Under the pieces are notes generated by a model. The model saw nothing but the letters and a program-made list of their open reading frames with translations. It did no database searches and had not been told where the DNA came from. DNA of 64,000 nt from Apiotrichum sp. Y4204 (taxonomy: Eukaryota; Basidiomycota; Tremellomycetes; Trichosporonales; Trichosporonaceae): the NCBI GenBank assembly GCA_025531455.1, contig JAMYHL010000031.1, forward strand, positions 310,001 through 374,000, written 5' to 3'. The position numbers and the translations under genes are program-made. Shown one piece after another: positions 43,872 through 55,740 of the stretch. The first letter of the stretch is position 1; the number at the start of each line of letters is the position of its first letter.

Positions 43872-46684
43872 ATGGAATCCAGCCCCTCGGGGACTGTCCT
43901 CTCGCCAAACTACTCGTCTCTCGACTTCTTCACCCTCGTCGGCATCGACAGCCACAACCCAGACTCGCCCGCAGCCTCAGGCTACGTCGCAGCTCACGCC
44001 GGCCACGACTCTGGGCATCCCTCGTCGCTTCAGCCATACCACGACTACAGCGGCCAATACCACACACCATCGCACTCTACACCCCAGTCGGTAATTGACG
44101 GGAACGGCGTCCCATCTCCACACGACGACGAGCCGCTCGACGATCCCTCCCCCATCAGCCTCGACAACCACTCTAGCAGCGGCACCGGTCGCCCCCGCGC
44201 CGCTGGTCCCTCCTCCGCCCAGTCTCAGCAGTCGTCGCAGCAGTCCCACCCACCGTCCCATCCGGCCTCACGGCGCGCCTCGCGCCCAATGGATGTGGAT
44301 AATGCCGGGAGCGGCTCGGGGCATAACACCCCTTCGCTCGACACCGACCTCATGCAGATGGATGTCTCGGGGGCGACCTACGATGCCATTCAGGCTGGCA
44401 TCCTGCAGCACCAGGTGGGTAAACATACACTTTCCAGCTGACATCCCAGCTCGAAGCCATCCACATGCAGTCTCCCTTCTTGAATCCCAACAACCCGACG
44501 TCGCCGTACGGCGCGATGGCGCAAATGTTCCTCACCTCGCCGCCGGGGCAACCCCCATCGCGCCCGCAATCCGACCCGTCGCGCCCCGACAGCCAGCTGC
44601 AGCGCAAGTTTAGCGGGGGCAACGTCCCTGGTCTTCTCACACCTGGTAGGTCGCCATCTCATATACCAATGCCTGCGCCCATTGCTCACACGTTCCCAGG
44701 TCCAAGTGGCGACATCCACCCCGAATCGCGCATGGACCTCATGAGCCCAATGCAGCTCGAAATGTTGACGCGTGGCGAGATGATTGAAGGAATGGAAAAC
44801 GTGTGTAACGACCAGTCCAAGTCCGGCGCTGACGGCCAGTTCCACACCGTTCCGCTCCTCTCTCCCGCACTATCGCATTCCGCATCGACATATGCGAGCC
44901 CGGTCGCCAACGTCGCTTTCGGATCTGCAAAGGAGGCCGCCGCAAGTATGCACGCCCTCGAGCAGCTTCAAGTCGAGCAGCGCCAGTTTCAGGAGCAGCT
45001 AGCCGCTCTTCAAGAACGACACAGCCGATTGCAAGCCACCGCTGCCGCCGTGGCCGCAGCGCAGATGCAACCGCCGCGACACAACGGCCCGTCCGGAGTG
45101 TCGAGCGCCCACTCGTCAGCGGCCATGTCGACGCCCTCTCCGGGATCGTACTTTTCACCTCTCACCTCTCCCGCCCTCGAGCCCGCCGTCAGCCGCTCCG
45201 CTGCACTGCGCGCCGCAGCGGCTCACCTCTCCCCAGCACTCCATGGCCAGCAGCACCAGCGCAACCCGCATCCCCTCTCCGCCCTTTCATCCCCGGCCCT
45301 CAACCCAGTGGGTTCCTCCGGCGGGGCCCAGCAGACCCTCTCCCCGGCCCTTGTACCGCAGTCTTCCGTCGACGGCGCCGATCCAGACTACCTCAATGCG
45401 CTACAGGGTATATTCGACGGCCCTTCGGAGTCAGCGTACCACCAGAGCTCGCCGATCATCGGACCGACGTCCAACGTCGGCATGTCGCCCGTCGTCAACG
45501 GGAACGTTACCGGCCCTCACCGCGGATCCCTCAACTCAAAGTCAAGGCCTTCCCCGATGATGAAGCCGACAAATCACCGCTCCCACGCACGTCAGTCATC
45601 CAACTCTGTCCCGACGTCGCCCATGGCGTTCAAGATGCCGCAGGGCGGGATGGGCTATCTCCCGCCTGCGGCGATCGACCAGCGCGGTGTTCAGCAGCAG
45701 CAACAGCAACAACAGCAGCAGGCGAGCAGTACCCACTCCACACCCTCGCCTGTGGACCTCGCGCAGATTATGCCGCCGCCACCAGTTCCCTCGCAGGGCT
45801 CGAGGCCCAAGAGCCTCATGCCCATGACTCCGGCCACATTAATGAACCTCGGCAAGCCGGAGATGGAGGCCGAGTCGAGCAAGCAGGGTGCCGCAGCCGC
45901 CGCAGCCGCGGCGCCGCCAGTACGGGCGGCTGCCAAGAAGGCTACAACCGCTATTGCCCCTGCAACCCAGCCTGCTGCGAAGCGTGGGAGCCGACTCGTC
46001 CCATCTGGCGGTGCGGCCGCGGCCAAGCGCGCCCTCGCTATCCGACCAACCGGAGCAGTCGGCGTCCGCGCAGCCACCAAGGGCGCTGCTGCCGCCGCCG
46101 CAGCGGCCGCAAGCAACACGGAGCCAGAGTCACGGAGAACCTCCCACAAGGCCGCAGAACAGAAGCGTCGAGACAGTCTAAAAGCCGGCTTTGACGAGCT
46201 TCGACTCCTCCTTCCGGCGATCAACACGGAAGCGCTGGATCCCGAGTCCGGCGAGCCGATCCCTGGATCTTCCGCCCCGCGACTGCTGCCGAAATCCTCT
46301 CTCGTGCCGGACGACAACCCGAACCGCGGCGTGTCCAAGGTCGCTCTGCTAAAGTTCTCGAACGAGTACATTGTGCGCCTGCACAACAAGGTCGAGAAGC
46401 GCGACGGGTACATTGATAAGCTGCGGGACGAGATCCGGCGCCTGCGCGTGGACCCGTCCGCGCCCGAGGTGCGCGGCGACGACGGCGAGGACCTGCTCGA
46501 CATGGACATGCTCGAGGGCGAGGAGGACGACCTGGGCGGGAGCGAGGACGAGGACGAGATGGACGTGGACAGTGCAGCTACCCTCCCTCCGAGTAAAAAA
46601 AAGGCCGCGTCGGTGGGGAAGAGTCCCGCCCTTGGGCCGACAAGACGACCTGCGCCAAAAACGAAGAAGCGGTCAAACGAGTAG
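43872..46684 (+). CDS. bHLH transcription factor with long loop
   Basis: Probable sequence-specific regulator. Exons: 43872-44414 and 44450-46684, with a likely further intron at 44646-44699 (GTAGGT...CCCAG, 54 nt, stopless and a multiple of three); with it spliced the protein is 907 aa. Most of the protein is disordered and rich in Ser, Pro, Gln and Ala, with a Gln run (about 45695-45720) and several Ala runs. The DNA-binding region near the C-terminus reads RRTSHKAAEQKRRDSLKAGF (basic region; the His-x3-Glu-x3-Arg pattern of E-box binders) followed by helix 1 ending LRLLLPAI. Helix 2 is KVALLKFSNEYIVRLHNKV and continues into a possible zipper (RDGYIDKLRDEIRRLRV). The loop between helices is about 40 residues, against the usual 6-10. 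An acidic segment (about 46485-46570) and a basic tail follow. Target genes are not known from the sequence. Confidence 0.88.
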
Positions 46685-47165
46685 AGACGAGATAGAGGAA
46701 GTGCTAGACGTGGCAAGTGCTAGATGTAGTAGTAATATTCATAGACCAGCCATGGACTCTATTGTGTACCATCAAGAAGAGTTGACCAAGCAGAGCAAGG
46801 ACATGGTGATGGAATACCGGCGGACACTGAAGGCCCGGTCCTTGCTCTACGACGTCACTGGGACAGGAACAACTCATCAGTCCGATCCATGCGTGGCGGA
46901 ATCATCTCTATTGTCGAGAACGCAGAAACCGACTATACACTCGTCTGATGCATGTCGAGTAGAGCGAGTAGCATGCTTTTGAGGGCGGGTGTGCAGCCGC
47001 ACACAGATCCACAGATCCACAGATCCCCGCTTGCGCCCTCTACTGCGCCTTCCTTCCTCAGACGAAGCGTGTCGCGCAATGAGCAGGCTGACGACCTTTG
47101 GTAGCTCGCCACTCTTCGCTTCATCAACACCACCAACTCTCTCAACGCCTCTCATCTCACCAACA
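46685..47165. other. Intergenic region between bHLH gene and next + strand gene
   Basis: 3' flank of the bHLH gene and leader of the next. It holds three ACAGATCC units at about 46999-47027. No gene seen. Confidence 0.5.
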
Positions 47166-48800
47166 ATGCCACCCAAACGCCGCGGCCGCAACCCCCCCTC
47201 ATCCATCTCGTCCATAACAGACGTCGACCCCGACTCCGAAGCATCATCCCCGCCCGTGAACACGCGGACGCGGGCGGCAAAGGCTGCCGTGAGTCGCGGG
47301 TCGCACTTTTGATCACGCGCTGATGGCAGAGCATGGCGGCCACCCGTGTGATCGTCGCGCCGCGGCCGGTCAAGGCCCAACGCAGAACACAGCCCAAAAC
47401 CCAGCCCAAAACCCAGCCCAAAACCCAGCCCAAACCGAGACTATCCGCGCCGAAACGCATAGCGAAAGCCACGACAGCCCCCCGCGGCCCCCCGACGCCG
47501 GTTACCCACGAAACGAGGACACCGAGCCCGGAGAACGAGAGCGACGACAGCGACGACAGCGACGGCAATGGCGACGGGGGCGGCGTGGAGCGCGCGCGTA
47601 AGTGGCGCGAGACCGTTGTCACTCCCTGTTCAAACAAGGCGGACAAGGCAAAGAATGCGGAGAAGGCGGAAAAGGCGGAGGCGGTGGTTCCTCGTACTCC
47701 CCCGGCTCCCGTGGGATCGTCGCGGACCGCCGACGAGTCGCTGCCAATGTCCAACCTCCCGATGTTCAACGCCCACACCACGTCGCAGAAGATGCCCGAC
47801 ATGCCCGCGGGGAACATCTTGCCCCACGCGCCCTTCCCTATACTGTACAACACCACGAGCCAGATGGCGCTTGTCCCGTTCCCACAGCGTCGGTTCACGA
47901 TGCGCGATGCGCCACTGATCGACCCGCACTGGGCCCCACTCGCGCCACAGTTGTGCGGATATCCCATGGATCCACCGGGCTCGGCCGCCGTGTTCCGCAA
48001 TTGGCGCGCAGTGGACTACTCCATTCCCGCGAGCAAGAGTCGAAAAGACGGGTCTGTGCGCGCGACCCATCAATCAGCAGTGAATCCCAGTCCCAGCCGG
48101 CGACCCGAGCGGCAGTCCCCGCCGCCTAATACAACCCTACCCCGCGTCCTCAACCTCAAGGACCTCGTCCCGCTAAGCGAGGACGACCGCGTATCGGCCA
48201 TGGGTCTGGATGCTATGTACGCCGAGAGACGGGCAGGGTACGACGCCGCGCGGGCGGAGATCGAGGCTGAGCTCGACGCGGAGATTGCCACACTTCGCGC
48301 ATCGTACGCTCCGCGGTTTGCCGAGTTGGAAGGGAAACATGCCGCCGAGATCAAAGTGCACAACCAGATGGTCGAGGCCAAGGCGGCGGCGCTGCGCGCT
48401 GCTGCGCGCCGCAGTGCCGACCACACGCATATCGATACGCAGGACAGGGACGAGGTCGCCGCGCTGGCCAACTACCTCACCTCGCTGGACTGGGACAACG
48501 TGGACAGCATCGACGATCTGCTGCGTGACCCCTTTGTGAGTTTCCCGTGCTCAACATTCTGACTTGCAGGTACGGCGTAGCCAGCGCATGATGTGGAAGT
48601 ACAAGTACCTGTTGGACGATAACGTACCGGCGCTCCGCGCACTGTCCGTGACGAGCCGCGACCGCGAGGCGCTCGAGGCGGAGCGTTTGGCCGCTGCCAG
48701 CGCGCACAGGAGCGTGTCGGAGCCCCTGGAGGAGGAGCGCGAGGCGGAACTGGTACCGGAGCCAGAACCGCCAAAGAAGAAAACGCGAAAGAGGCGATAG
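47166..48800 (+). CDS. Unrecognised basic protein with coiled coil
   Basis: I do not recognise the family. Exons: 47166-47288, 47330-48535, 48570-48800 (519 aa). It starts MPPKRRGRNPPSSISSITDV, a basic N-terminus, followed by QPKT repeated four times (about residues 60-75) and a Ser/Asp-rich stretch (NESDDSDDSDGNGDGGG). A central block looks conserved by composition: NILPHAPFPILYNTTSQMA and LVPFPQRRFTMRDAP (about 210-245). A helical, coiled segment follows (RRAGYDAARAEIEAELDAEI and FAELEGKHAAEIKVHNQM, about 345-400). The last exon is Arg/Glu-rich and ends KKKTRKRR, a good nuclear-localisation signal. It is probably nuclear. All splice sites are consensus GTGAGT...AG. Nothing ties it to a named complex. 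Confidence 0.82.
47390..47436 (+). repeat. Four tandem 12-bp units encoding QPKT
   Basis: CAGCCCAAAACC repeated about four times head to tail in frame inside the unrecognised basic protein gene. Confidence 0.9.
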
Positions 48801-49007
48801 CCACTGCTAAGATGACGTGACGCGCAAGATATCGATCATTATATCGAATCAAAGTCTGTATTATAATCTATACTATGCGATGCGATTAAGTGGACTGGCA
48901 CCGGGCGGTCGAGCGCGTTTGACCCATCTGGCCCATCTTCGCGTTTCCGGCGCGCAATTCGACCTCGACTCTACCGGGGATTATGTCAAAAAGGAACCTT
49001 GGCTCCA
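48801..49007. other. 3' flank and Pol III terminator region of tRNA-Lys copy 1
   Basis: 3' flank of the + strand gene. AAAAA at about 48988-48992 is TTTTT on the minus strand, the terminator of the downstream minus-strand tRNA-Lys gene, with TTGG-AG-CCAA as a small inverted repeat in the trailer. Confidence 0.6.
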
Positions 49008-49090
49008 AGCCTCGTATGGGGCTCGAACCCATGACATTTTGATATCTTAGTAGTAAGAGTCAAACTATCTACCGACTGATATAACGAGGC
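49008..49090 (-). tRNA. tRNA-Lys(CUU) with 10-nt intron
   Basis: Full cloverleaf on the minus strand: acceptor GCCTCGT/ACGAGGC, D stem TATC/GATA, anticodon stem TTTGA/TCAAA with loop CT-CTT-A, T arm ATGGG-TTCGAGC-CCCAT, discriminator T. A 10-nt intron follows position 37. A near-identical gene recurs twice downstream. Confidence 0.93.
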
Positions 49091-49236
49091 TTGCTGACTG
49101 TGACAACATTTTGCCTTCATGAGTACTTGACCAACCCAGGAGCTTGGCATCTCACCATCCAACTATTGTACCGTCCCCATGTCGCTTTTCAACCCAATAT
49201 TACATGCATAAACTAGCCCAACACGAAGCACCTCCC

Positions 49237-50315
<1,079 letters not shown>

Positions 50316-50569
50316 GGTGAGAGTGAATGCGATAGTGGTGTTGCAAGAGAAATGACCTCGATGGACGAGTTAACTCTGCACTTGTGAGCCAACATTTCGT
50401 CTTGCCCGAAATCTCTGGACTCCGAAATCTCCTCCCACGTGGGACATCACGTGACACTTTTCACCACTCATCTTGCGGACCAAAACGGCCTGCTGCGCTC
50501 TTCTTCCACCCCTTTCTTCTCGCCGCCGCCTTTGCTTTCCTCTCCATCCACTCCATCTCAGTCGCCACC
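50316..50569. promoter_or_regulatory. Divergent TRM8/mS38 promoter with two E-boxes
   Basis: CACGTG at 50436-50441 (context CCCACGTGGG) and 50448-50453 (context TCACGTGA), 12 bp apart, about midway between the two start codons. The spacing of 12 bp puts them close to the same face of the helix. The CCCACGTGGG context matches that upstream of UTP14 exactly. Confidence 0.6.
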
Positions 50570-51560
50570 ATGCTCCTGCGGCGACTCTACTCGTCTCTCC
50601 CGCAGCGCGCGACCGCCTCGCCAGCCACCGCGCCGACCCCCAAGGCTGTCTCGCGCGGCCGCACCCGCCCCACCCGCGTCCAGGTCCAGCGCGTCAAGCC
50701 CGTCCTCCCCGAATCCTCGTCGTCGAGCCACGGCCGCCGCCTCCGCCGCGCGTCCGTCCTCGCCGCCTCGGACCGCGTCTCCTCCGAGCTGCCCCGCCCC
50801 GTCGCTCCCGGATTCCAGCCCGTAACGCTTTACCCGTTCCAGGCAGGCCTCCACCTCTCCTTTACGCCCCCGCACATGCCCCTTCCCGTGCACAACGGCA
50901 CCAAGGGCTATCTCTCGGTGGAGAAGGACGCGAGTGCGCCGCTCTTTGAGCGCCCCGCGCCCCCGTCCCCGCTCGAGGGCGTGCGCCTCACCGCGGCCTC
51001 TCCCCTCGCCGAGCATCTCTCCCTCACCAAGGCGTTCTCCCACCCCGCCCTCGTGCACCACCTCGGCGAGGCGCCCAGCACCTCGCTCCGCGCTATCGAC
51101 GTCGACGGCGACTCGCGCCTCCACAGCATGATTGAGGAGGCTGAGTCGGCGCACTCGCGTATCGCTGCTGATGCGTGGGACGCCGCTCTCCAGCGTCTCG
51201 GTGTTTCCGCCACCCCGGCGCCCAAGGTGTCCGCCGCCGAGCAGGCCAACATTGACGATGCTATTGCTGGCCTTACTGGCCTCCTTGCCCGCCTTGAGGC
51301 CGGTGCTGAGGCCGAGCCCGTCAGCCTCGACTCGGTCCGCCGTAAGAGGAAAAAGAAGATGAACAAGCACAAGCACAAGAAGAGGAGAAAGGTGAGTGCA
51401 GTTGAGCGCAGAGCGACAGGTGGAATGGGTTCGCGGCAGCTGTATTTCAGCACGAGCTGTCATGGCCCAATCCTGTTGCGCAGCTCGCAGCCCTTCTCAA
51501 TCGTAACAATCGCTAACGTTCCAGGCGACCTACGCCCAGCGCAGGCGTCTCGGCAAGTAG
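50570..51560 (+). CDS. Mitochondrial small ribosomal subunit protein mS38 (Cox24/AURKAIP1 type)
   Basis: Mitochondrial ribosomal protein with the short, very basic C-terminal domain that threads into small-subunit rRNA; yeast Cox24/Qri5 is needed for COX1 expression. Exons: 50570-51391 and 51525-51560 (285 aa). The N-terminus (MLLRRLYSSLPQRATASPA) is a clear matrix presequence. The middle is poorly conserved, Ala/Pro/Ser-rich. The diagnostic motif is at the end: SVRRKRKKKMNKHKHKKRRK in exon 1, joined to ATYAQRRRLGK in the 12-codon last exon. The intron therefore falls inside the conserved motif. Skipping it would remove the RRRLGK end, which supports the call. Confidence 0.93.
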
Positions 51561-52399
51561 ACAACCATATTCGCACCACTCATGCATGCATCTCTCTTGC
51601 TTAGACCTGGGACGGGGAGGAGATGGGCATGGCAGGTGGCATTGTCGTGATGGGTGGCGATTGCTCGTCTGACCGGATTCCATGACAAGACTGCTACACA
51701 ACTCCTGACACTCATTAAAAATACCACAGATCGATGGCCACAGTCAACATTCCCGTATTCGACCTTGACACTTGAACGGAACTTCTCTGGAGCTACCATG
51801 ATCAGACACGTATATCTCATACTTTGTCTCTCATGGCATATTCAGTCCCAACCCGGTTGCGTATCATCGTGTAGACTCTCCCTTGCGACCTTGCAACCTT
51901 ACGACCTTGCCCTCAGCTCTGCTCGACTTGCTTGTGGCTCACGCAGGCGGCACGCCAACAGCGGCGAGATCGCCACAATCGTCACCTCACGGTCGACCTT
52001 GATGCCCTCGTTGTCAGTTCAGCCTTCCGGCTGAGGCAAGAGACTGTTTGTTGGCAGAATGACTTTGTCAAGAGCGTCAGACGGTTCGCGGCAGTCACAA
52101 TGTGAAGAAACTGGTCCGAACGTCTGTGGAGGACATCAAGCGGGCGTTCGAACATGAACATGCGCCGCTGATCCTCTGCGCCTCCGCCACAAAGCTAGAC
52201 TTTGCACCATGTCACGCTCCGAGCAGACTAGTAGACTAGGGGCGGCGATCATCGCCACATTCCATTCCGCCACGCAGATCCTCCACCACTCCACACCACA
52301 CCACCATCCACCATCCCCAACTACCTTCCGGCACTTCCAGCTCATCCTCCATCCATCCCCGCCTCTCCCCACGCCCAAAAAGCGAGCGCTACGCGCTCC
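51561..52399. other. Intergenic region before the tRNA genes
   Basis: No CDS supported. AAAAA at about 52378-52382 is the minus-strand terminator of tRNA-Glu, and 52383-52399 holds its 3' trailer with the inverted repeat GAGCGC-GTA-GCGCTC. Confidence 0.55.
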
Positions 52400-52496
52400 T
52401 TCTCCGCCAGGGAGTCGAACCCTGCTCTATCGCGATCTTCCTCTTGGAAGGCTCTCTCTTGAGAGGCGATTATACTAACCGATATACTAGCGAAGA
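52400..52496 (-). tRNA. tRNA-Glu(CUC) with about 25-nt intron
   Basis: Minus strand. Acceptor TCTTCGC/GCGGAGA (with one T-G pair), D arm GTATATCGGTTAGTAT, anticodon stem ATCGC/GCGAT with loop CT-CTC-A, T arm CAGGG-TTCGACT-CCCTG. The intron of about 25 nt follows position 37. The identity rests on the anticodon and on similarity to fungal tRNA-Glu. Confidence 0.87.
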
Positions 52497-52953
52497 CTGA
52501 TATACCGACGAAAGGCGCTGCAATCGCGGCCGCCCCGGCGGTCGCGGCGGAACGGGCAGGATATCAACTGCGGCGACCAAATGCCAGCTGCCGCGAGGAC
52601 AAGGGGTCGCACGTGGATTTCAGACAAGACGTGGGGGGAAGTAACGCCCCAGAGTTGCGCGACGTCGTGTCGTTTGCTACGCAGATGATGTCGCGAGGAA
52701 GGCGGCCACCTCGATGCTTCTACCGCAGGAGACGGCGACCATGCTTACAACTAGACCCCGCCCTGTTCCAGCCGTAACGAAGCTCGCGGTCAAATGGCGA
52801 CCACCTGTACTCCTCACAGGGAAGCGAGCATTCGCCTCCAGACACCTCCCGCCGTCGCGACACACCCTCCATGGCCTCGGCACATCATCTAGTGACCTCG
52901 CTACACCTCTTGCACTCTCCGCAGAGTCCCAGGACCCAAAAAGGAAGACCTTA

Positions 52954-53037
52954 AGCCTCGTATGGGGCTCGAACCCATGACATTTTGATATCTTAAGTAG
53001 TAAGAGTCAAACTATCTACCGACTGATATAACGAGGC
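52954..53037 (-). tRNA. tRNA-Lys(CUU) with 11-nt intron, copy 2
   Basis: Mature part identical to the copy at 49008-49090; the intron is one base longer. Followed on the minus strand by an AAGG-TCTT-CCTT inverted repeat and TTTTT. Confidence 0.93.
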
Positions 53038-53524
53038 GAAGACAAAATTTCTCCTCGCCACTCAATGACGTCGAGGTCGCTCCCCCAGGAGTAACCCACA
53101 TCTGTCCGACCACAAATTTAGATCGCGCGCGCAGCAATTCCACAACCGAATAGGGCTCTGGGTCGCGCAGAACACTCTGCATATTTTATTGGGTGCGTAG
53201 CGGCTCGGCCAGACCTGTTGTCTCGTATTCCATGACACATACTCATCATCTTCTCGATCTCCGTCACACGTCTGACAGATTTATTTTCTCCATCGTTTCT
53301 TCTCGGCTCTTCTACATCCACGGCCCAAAATGATTTCTGCTAGGGAAGCTGAACAGCACATAGGCGCCACAGAACGCGAAAAATCCGCTGCCGTCAGCCA
53401 ACCCTGCCACAGATCGCCGCTCTACCACCGCACACCTCTCCCACCTCCCTCAATCGTTTCGAAACCTTCCATCCATCATCTCCGATGCTTTCGACGTCAA
53501 AAAGGCTGCGCGCGAGCGCGCTGC

Positions 53525-53617
53525 TGACCACTGACAGGATCGAACTGCCGACCTCCGCATGGACTGACACGCTGCTGCGTATTAGTACGATGCTCTAACC
53601 AGCTGAGCTAAGCGGCC
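53525..53617 (-). tRNA. tRNA-Ile(AAU) with 19-nt intron
   Basis: Minus strand. Acceptor GGCCGCT/AGTGGTC (with T-G wobble pairs), D arm GCTC-AGCTGGTTA-GAGC, anticodon stem TCGTA/TGCGG with wobble pairs and loop CT-AAT-A, 19-nt intron, T arm GGCAG-TTCGATC-CTGTC. A GC-rich inverted repeat (GCGCGCTCGCGCGC) and TTTTT follow. Confidence 0.9.
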
Positions 53618-54219
53618 TTGGATGACTGCAAAAAAACGCATCCACCGCGGGAGGCATCCAACATTATTGCACTAGGACGTTTCTCATCGTGTATCTCTCT
53701 CTATGCAATGCTTTTCTGAAGCATGCGGGAGACATGTTCCACACTTATTGCTGGTCGGAGGCCAGTGTGGCAGAGTTGTAGAACTGCACCTCAGATCGTC
53801 GTGTTCTGCGCAACAAAGCTTCCTAGGCATAAGTAATGTTCACACACAGATCGCCGGGTGGGAGATCGAGTGGCAGTGCCTGCAGTTCGTCCTCAACGAG
53901 GTAGCAAGCCGCATGGGACCCAGCACCGCGTCAACGAAGTATCGCAGACCTTCACACCAGATAGAGATCATCTTTGTGTGCCTCCGAGGGCCAATTTCAA
54001 TTTCTGAAAGTCTGTCTTGTCCGTCTGACTGATCACAAGAATCCGAGATGAAGAATGCGGGATGTCCTCTTGTGTTTTTCGCTCCAGCAACCCAAACATT
54101 ACTTTCGTTTGATCTCAACCGACGACAATGCAAGAGATAAATCAAGTCTGTGATATACTTACTGCTATCGTCCCAACACCTCTTTCCTCTCCTGCAACAC
54201 TGCGACTTATTTTCTAACG
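53618..54219. other. Intergenic region upstream of a small + strand gene
   Basis: No supported gene. Promoter and leader of the gene at 54220 and 5' flank of tRNA-Ile. Confidence 0.5.
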
Positions 54220-54949
54220 ATGTTGCCCTCTGGCAATAAGGTGAGCGAGCGGATCGGGACACACTGACCATATGTAGCGCACGCGTCTCGTCGCGCAGTT
54301 CCGCGCCAAGTCTCGCCACTACCGTACTCAACTTGCTGAACGTTTTCGCCGCAGCGGACAGCTCCTTCGTCGTCGGGACCATCGCAAACAAGACGACGTT
54401 TCTGAAAGTCACCAAGAGAACGCCAACCACGGACAAGAGCTTGAGCCGTACGACCAGGATCATATGGAAGGCCAAGTGACATGGCACGGCTATCTCTTGG
54501 AGCTCGAGGAGGAGCTCCTGAATGAACCCTCCACCGTTGGTGCCGACCTGGGAGAGGAAGAGTACCAAAGATCTCTTCTCGAGGCCGAGCGAGACCTACC
54601 TCCCGAATGGTACGACAATGATGAAGAATTCATTGAGCAAACCGCATTCTATGCGAGCCATCGTCCGCCCAGCCCCCCCGAGCCTTTTGACGCCACTGGA
54701 CTCGTCATTTATCTCAGTGAGCTCATTTACCACGGGTACAGGGCGAACCGCATCGACCGTCCAACTACCGTGATCGATTTCCAGCTATCCATTCTTCATT
54801 CGCCGCCCAATGATCAGCCAAGGTCCTTGCAGATTAATACTTTTCGGTGAGCACCTGTTTCAGACAGCAACATGCTGACCCCCAGCCTCGGGGTCTTTCC
54901 GGAGCCCCTTTGGACTGGCAGTGGTGCAGCGAGTGTCCGCTCTCTGTGA
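54220..54949 (+). CDS. Small unrecognised protein, basic N-terminus and acidic middle
   Basis: Exons: 54220-54240, 54278-54846, 54886-54949 (217 aa; phases close). The first exon is seven codons (MLPSGNK). Residues 8-50 are Arg-rich and helical (RTRLVAQFRAKSRHYRTQL then AERFRRSGQLLRRRDHRK). The middle is acidic: YLLELEEELLNEPSTVGADL and LPPEWYDNDEEFIE. The end has IDFQLSILHSPPNDQPRSL and a short tail. The layout (basic helix, then an acidic W-x-L-E-E region) is faintly like the N-terminal part of RPA-interacting proteins, but the C-terminal zinc-binding Cys residues of that family are absent, so I do not assign it. GC content is visibly lower than in the housekeeping genes. It could be lineage-specific. 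Confidence 0.68.
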
Positions 54950-55740
54950 GACACTCACAGCAATTTCCAGCGATTACCCAGTGATTTTTGTCGTGTTTCG
55001 CAGTACTTTCAGTATTTTTTCCGTATTTTTTAGTGTTTTACAATTTTTTCTCGTTGCAGACGCGATCGTTTTGTTTTTGTTTGTTTGTTTGTCTGGCTCT
55101 GTTTTGTCATGTTGCATTGTCATCAACTCACATCAGACATCATTTCAACCCATGTCATAACTCATCCCACATCATAAATCATCTCATGTTTCCGAACAAA
55201 CCACCTCACCGTCACTCAGTACCACGTATATCTCTTCGCCCCACCGCCTCGCACCAGTCGCGTTCGCATTGTTATCCACTCACATCAGACATCATCAAAC
55301 ATCGCCTCCATCTGTCTTGCACTCACCACAAGTCATTCTCATCGCCCCTACCTCTCTGCACTACGTTTCACTCGCACTCATCCCCGATTTGACATCACTG
55401 ATCATGTAACGGCCACACACCTTTTGTCGGAGACGGGGGGTCCACCTCGCTTCCATCATCAAAATGTTTGTGTGTTTGACCACAAATGACTCTCGCACCC
55501 AAGTCATTCTCGCACTGAAGACGCTTCCATCAGACGTATGATGATAGGTTTTCGACACTATCTCGACCACCTCTCCGTCGTGTTTATCGTCGATGTGAAC
55601 GTCGAGAAGTGGGTATAAAAATGGCCCTTCTGGGCCTTCCTTGGACCTCAACTCCCCGCTCCCAACTCCCAACATCTTCCAACACCTCCTCTAACCTCAA
55701 TGTAACAGTCAACATCCTCCTATTCACGACGCCCAAGACC
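54950..55740. promoter_or_regulatory. T-rich intergenic region with direct repeat and TATA box
   Basis: 54985-55100 is strongly T-rich. Two near-identical 30-bp segments (core ACTCACATCAGACATCAT) lie at 55114-55143 and 55266-55295, 152 bp apart. A consensus TATA box (TATAAAA) is at 55614-55620, 121 bp before the start codon of the next gene. This promoter is the best TATA-type example in the window. Confidence 0.65.

Noticed and set aside
47390..47436. Regular 12-bp repeats considered as a CRISPR-like array
   Set aside because: Units are contiguous without spacers, in frame within a coding exon, and the genome is eukaryotic.
53618..54219. Possible exons of a minus-strand protein overlapping 53840-54568
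   Set aside because: The 242-codon frame is antisense to the start of the 54220 gene, has no domain and no supporting splice structure.
55609..55740. In-frame upstream ATG extending the 55741 gene by 44 residues
   Set aside because: The ATG lies at the TATA box (55614-55620), so transcripts should begin downstream of it.
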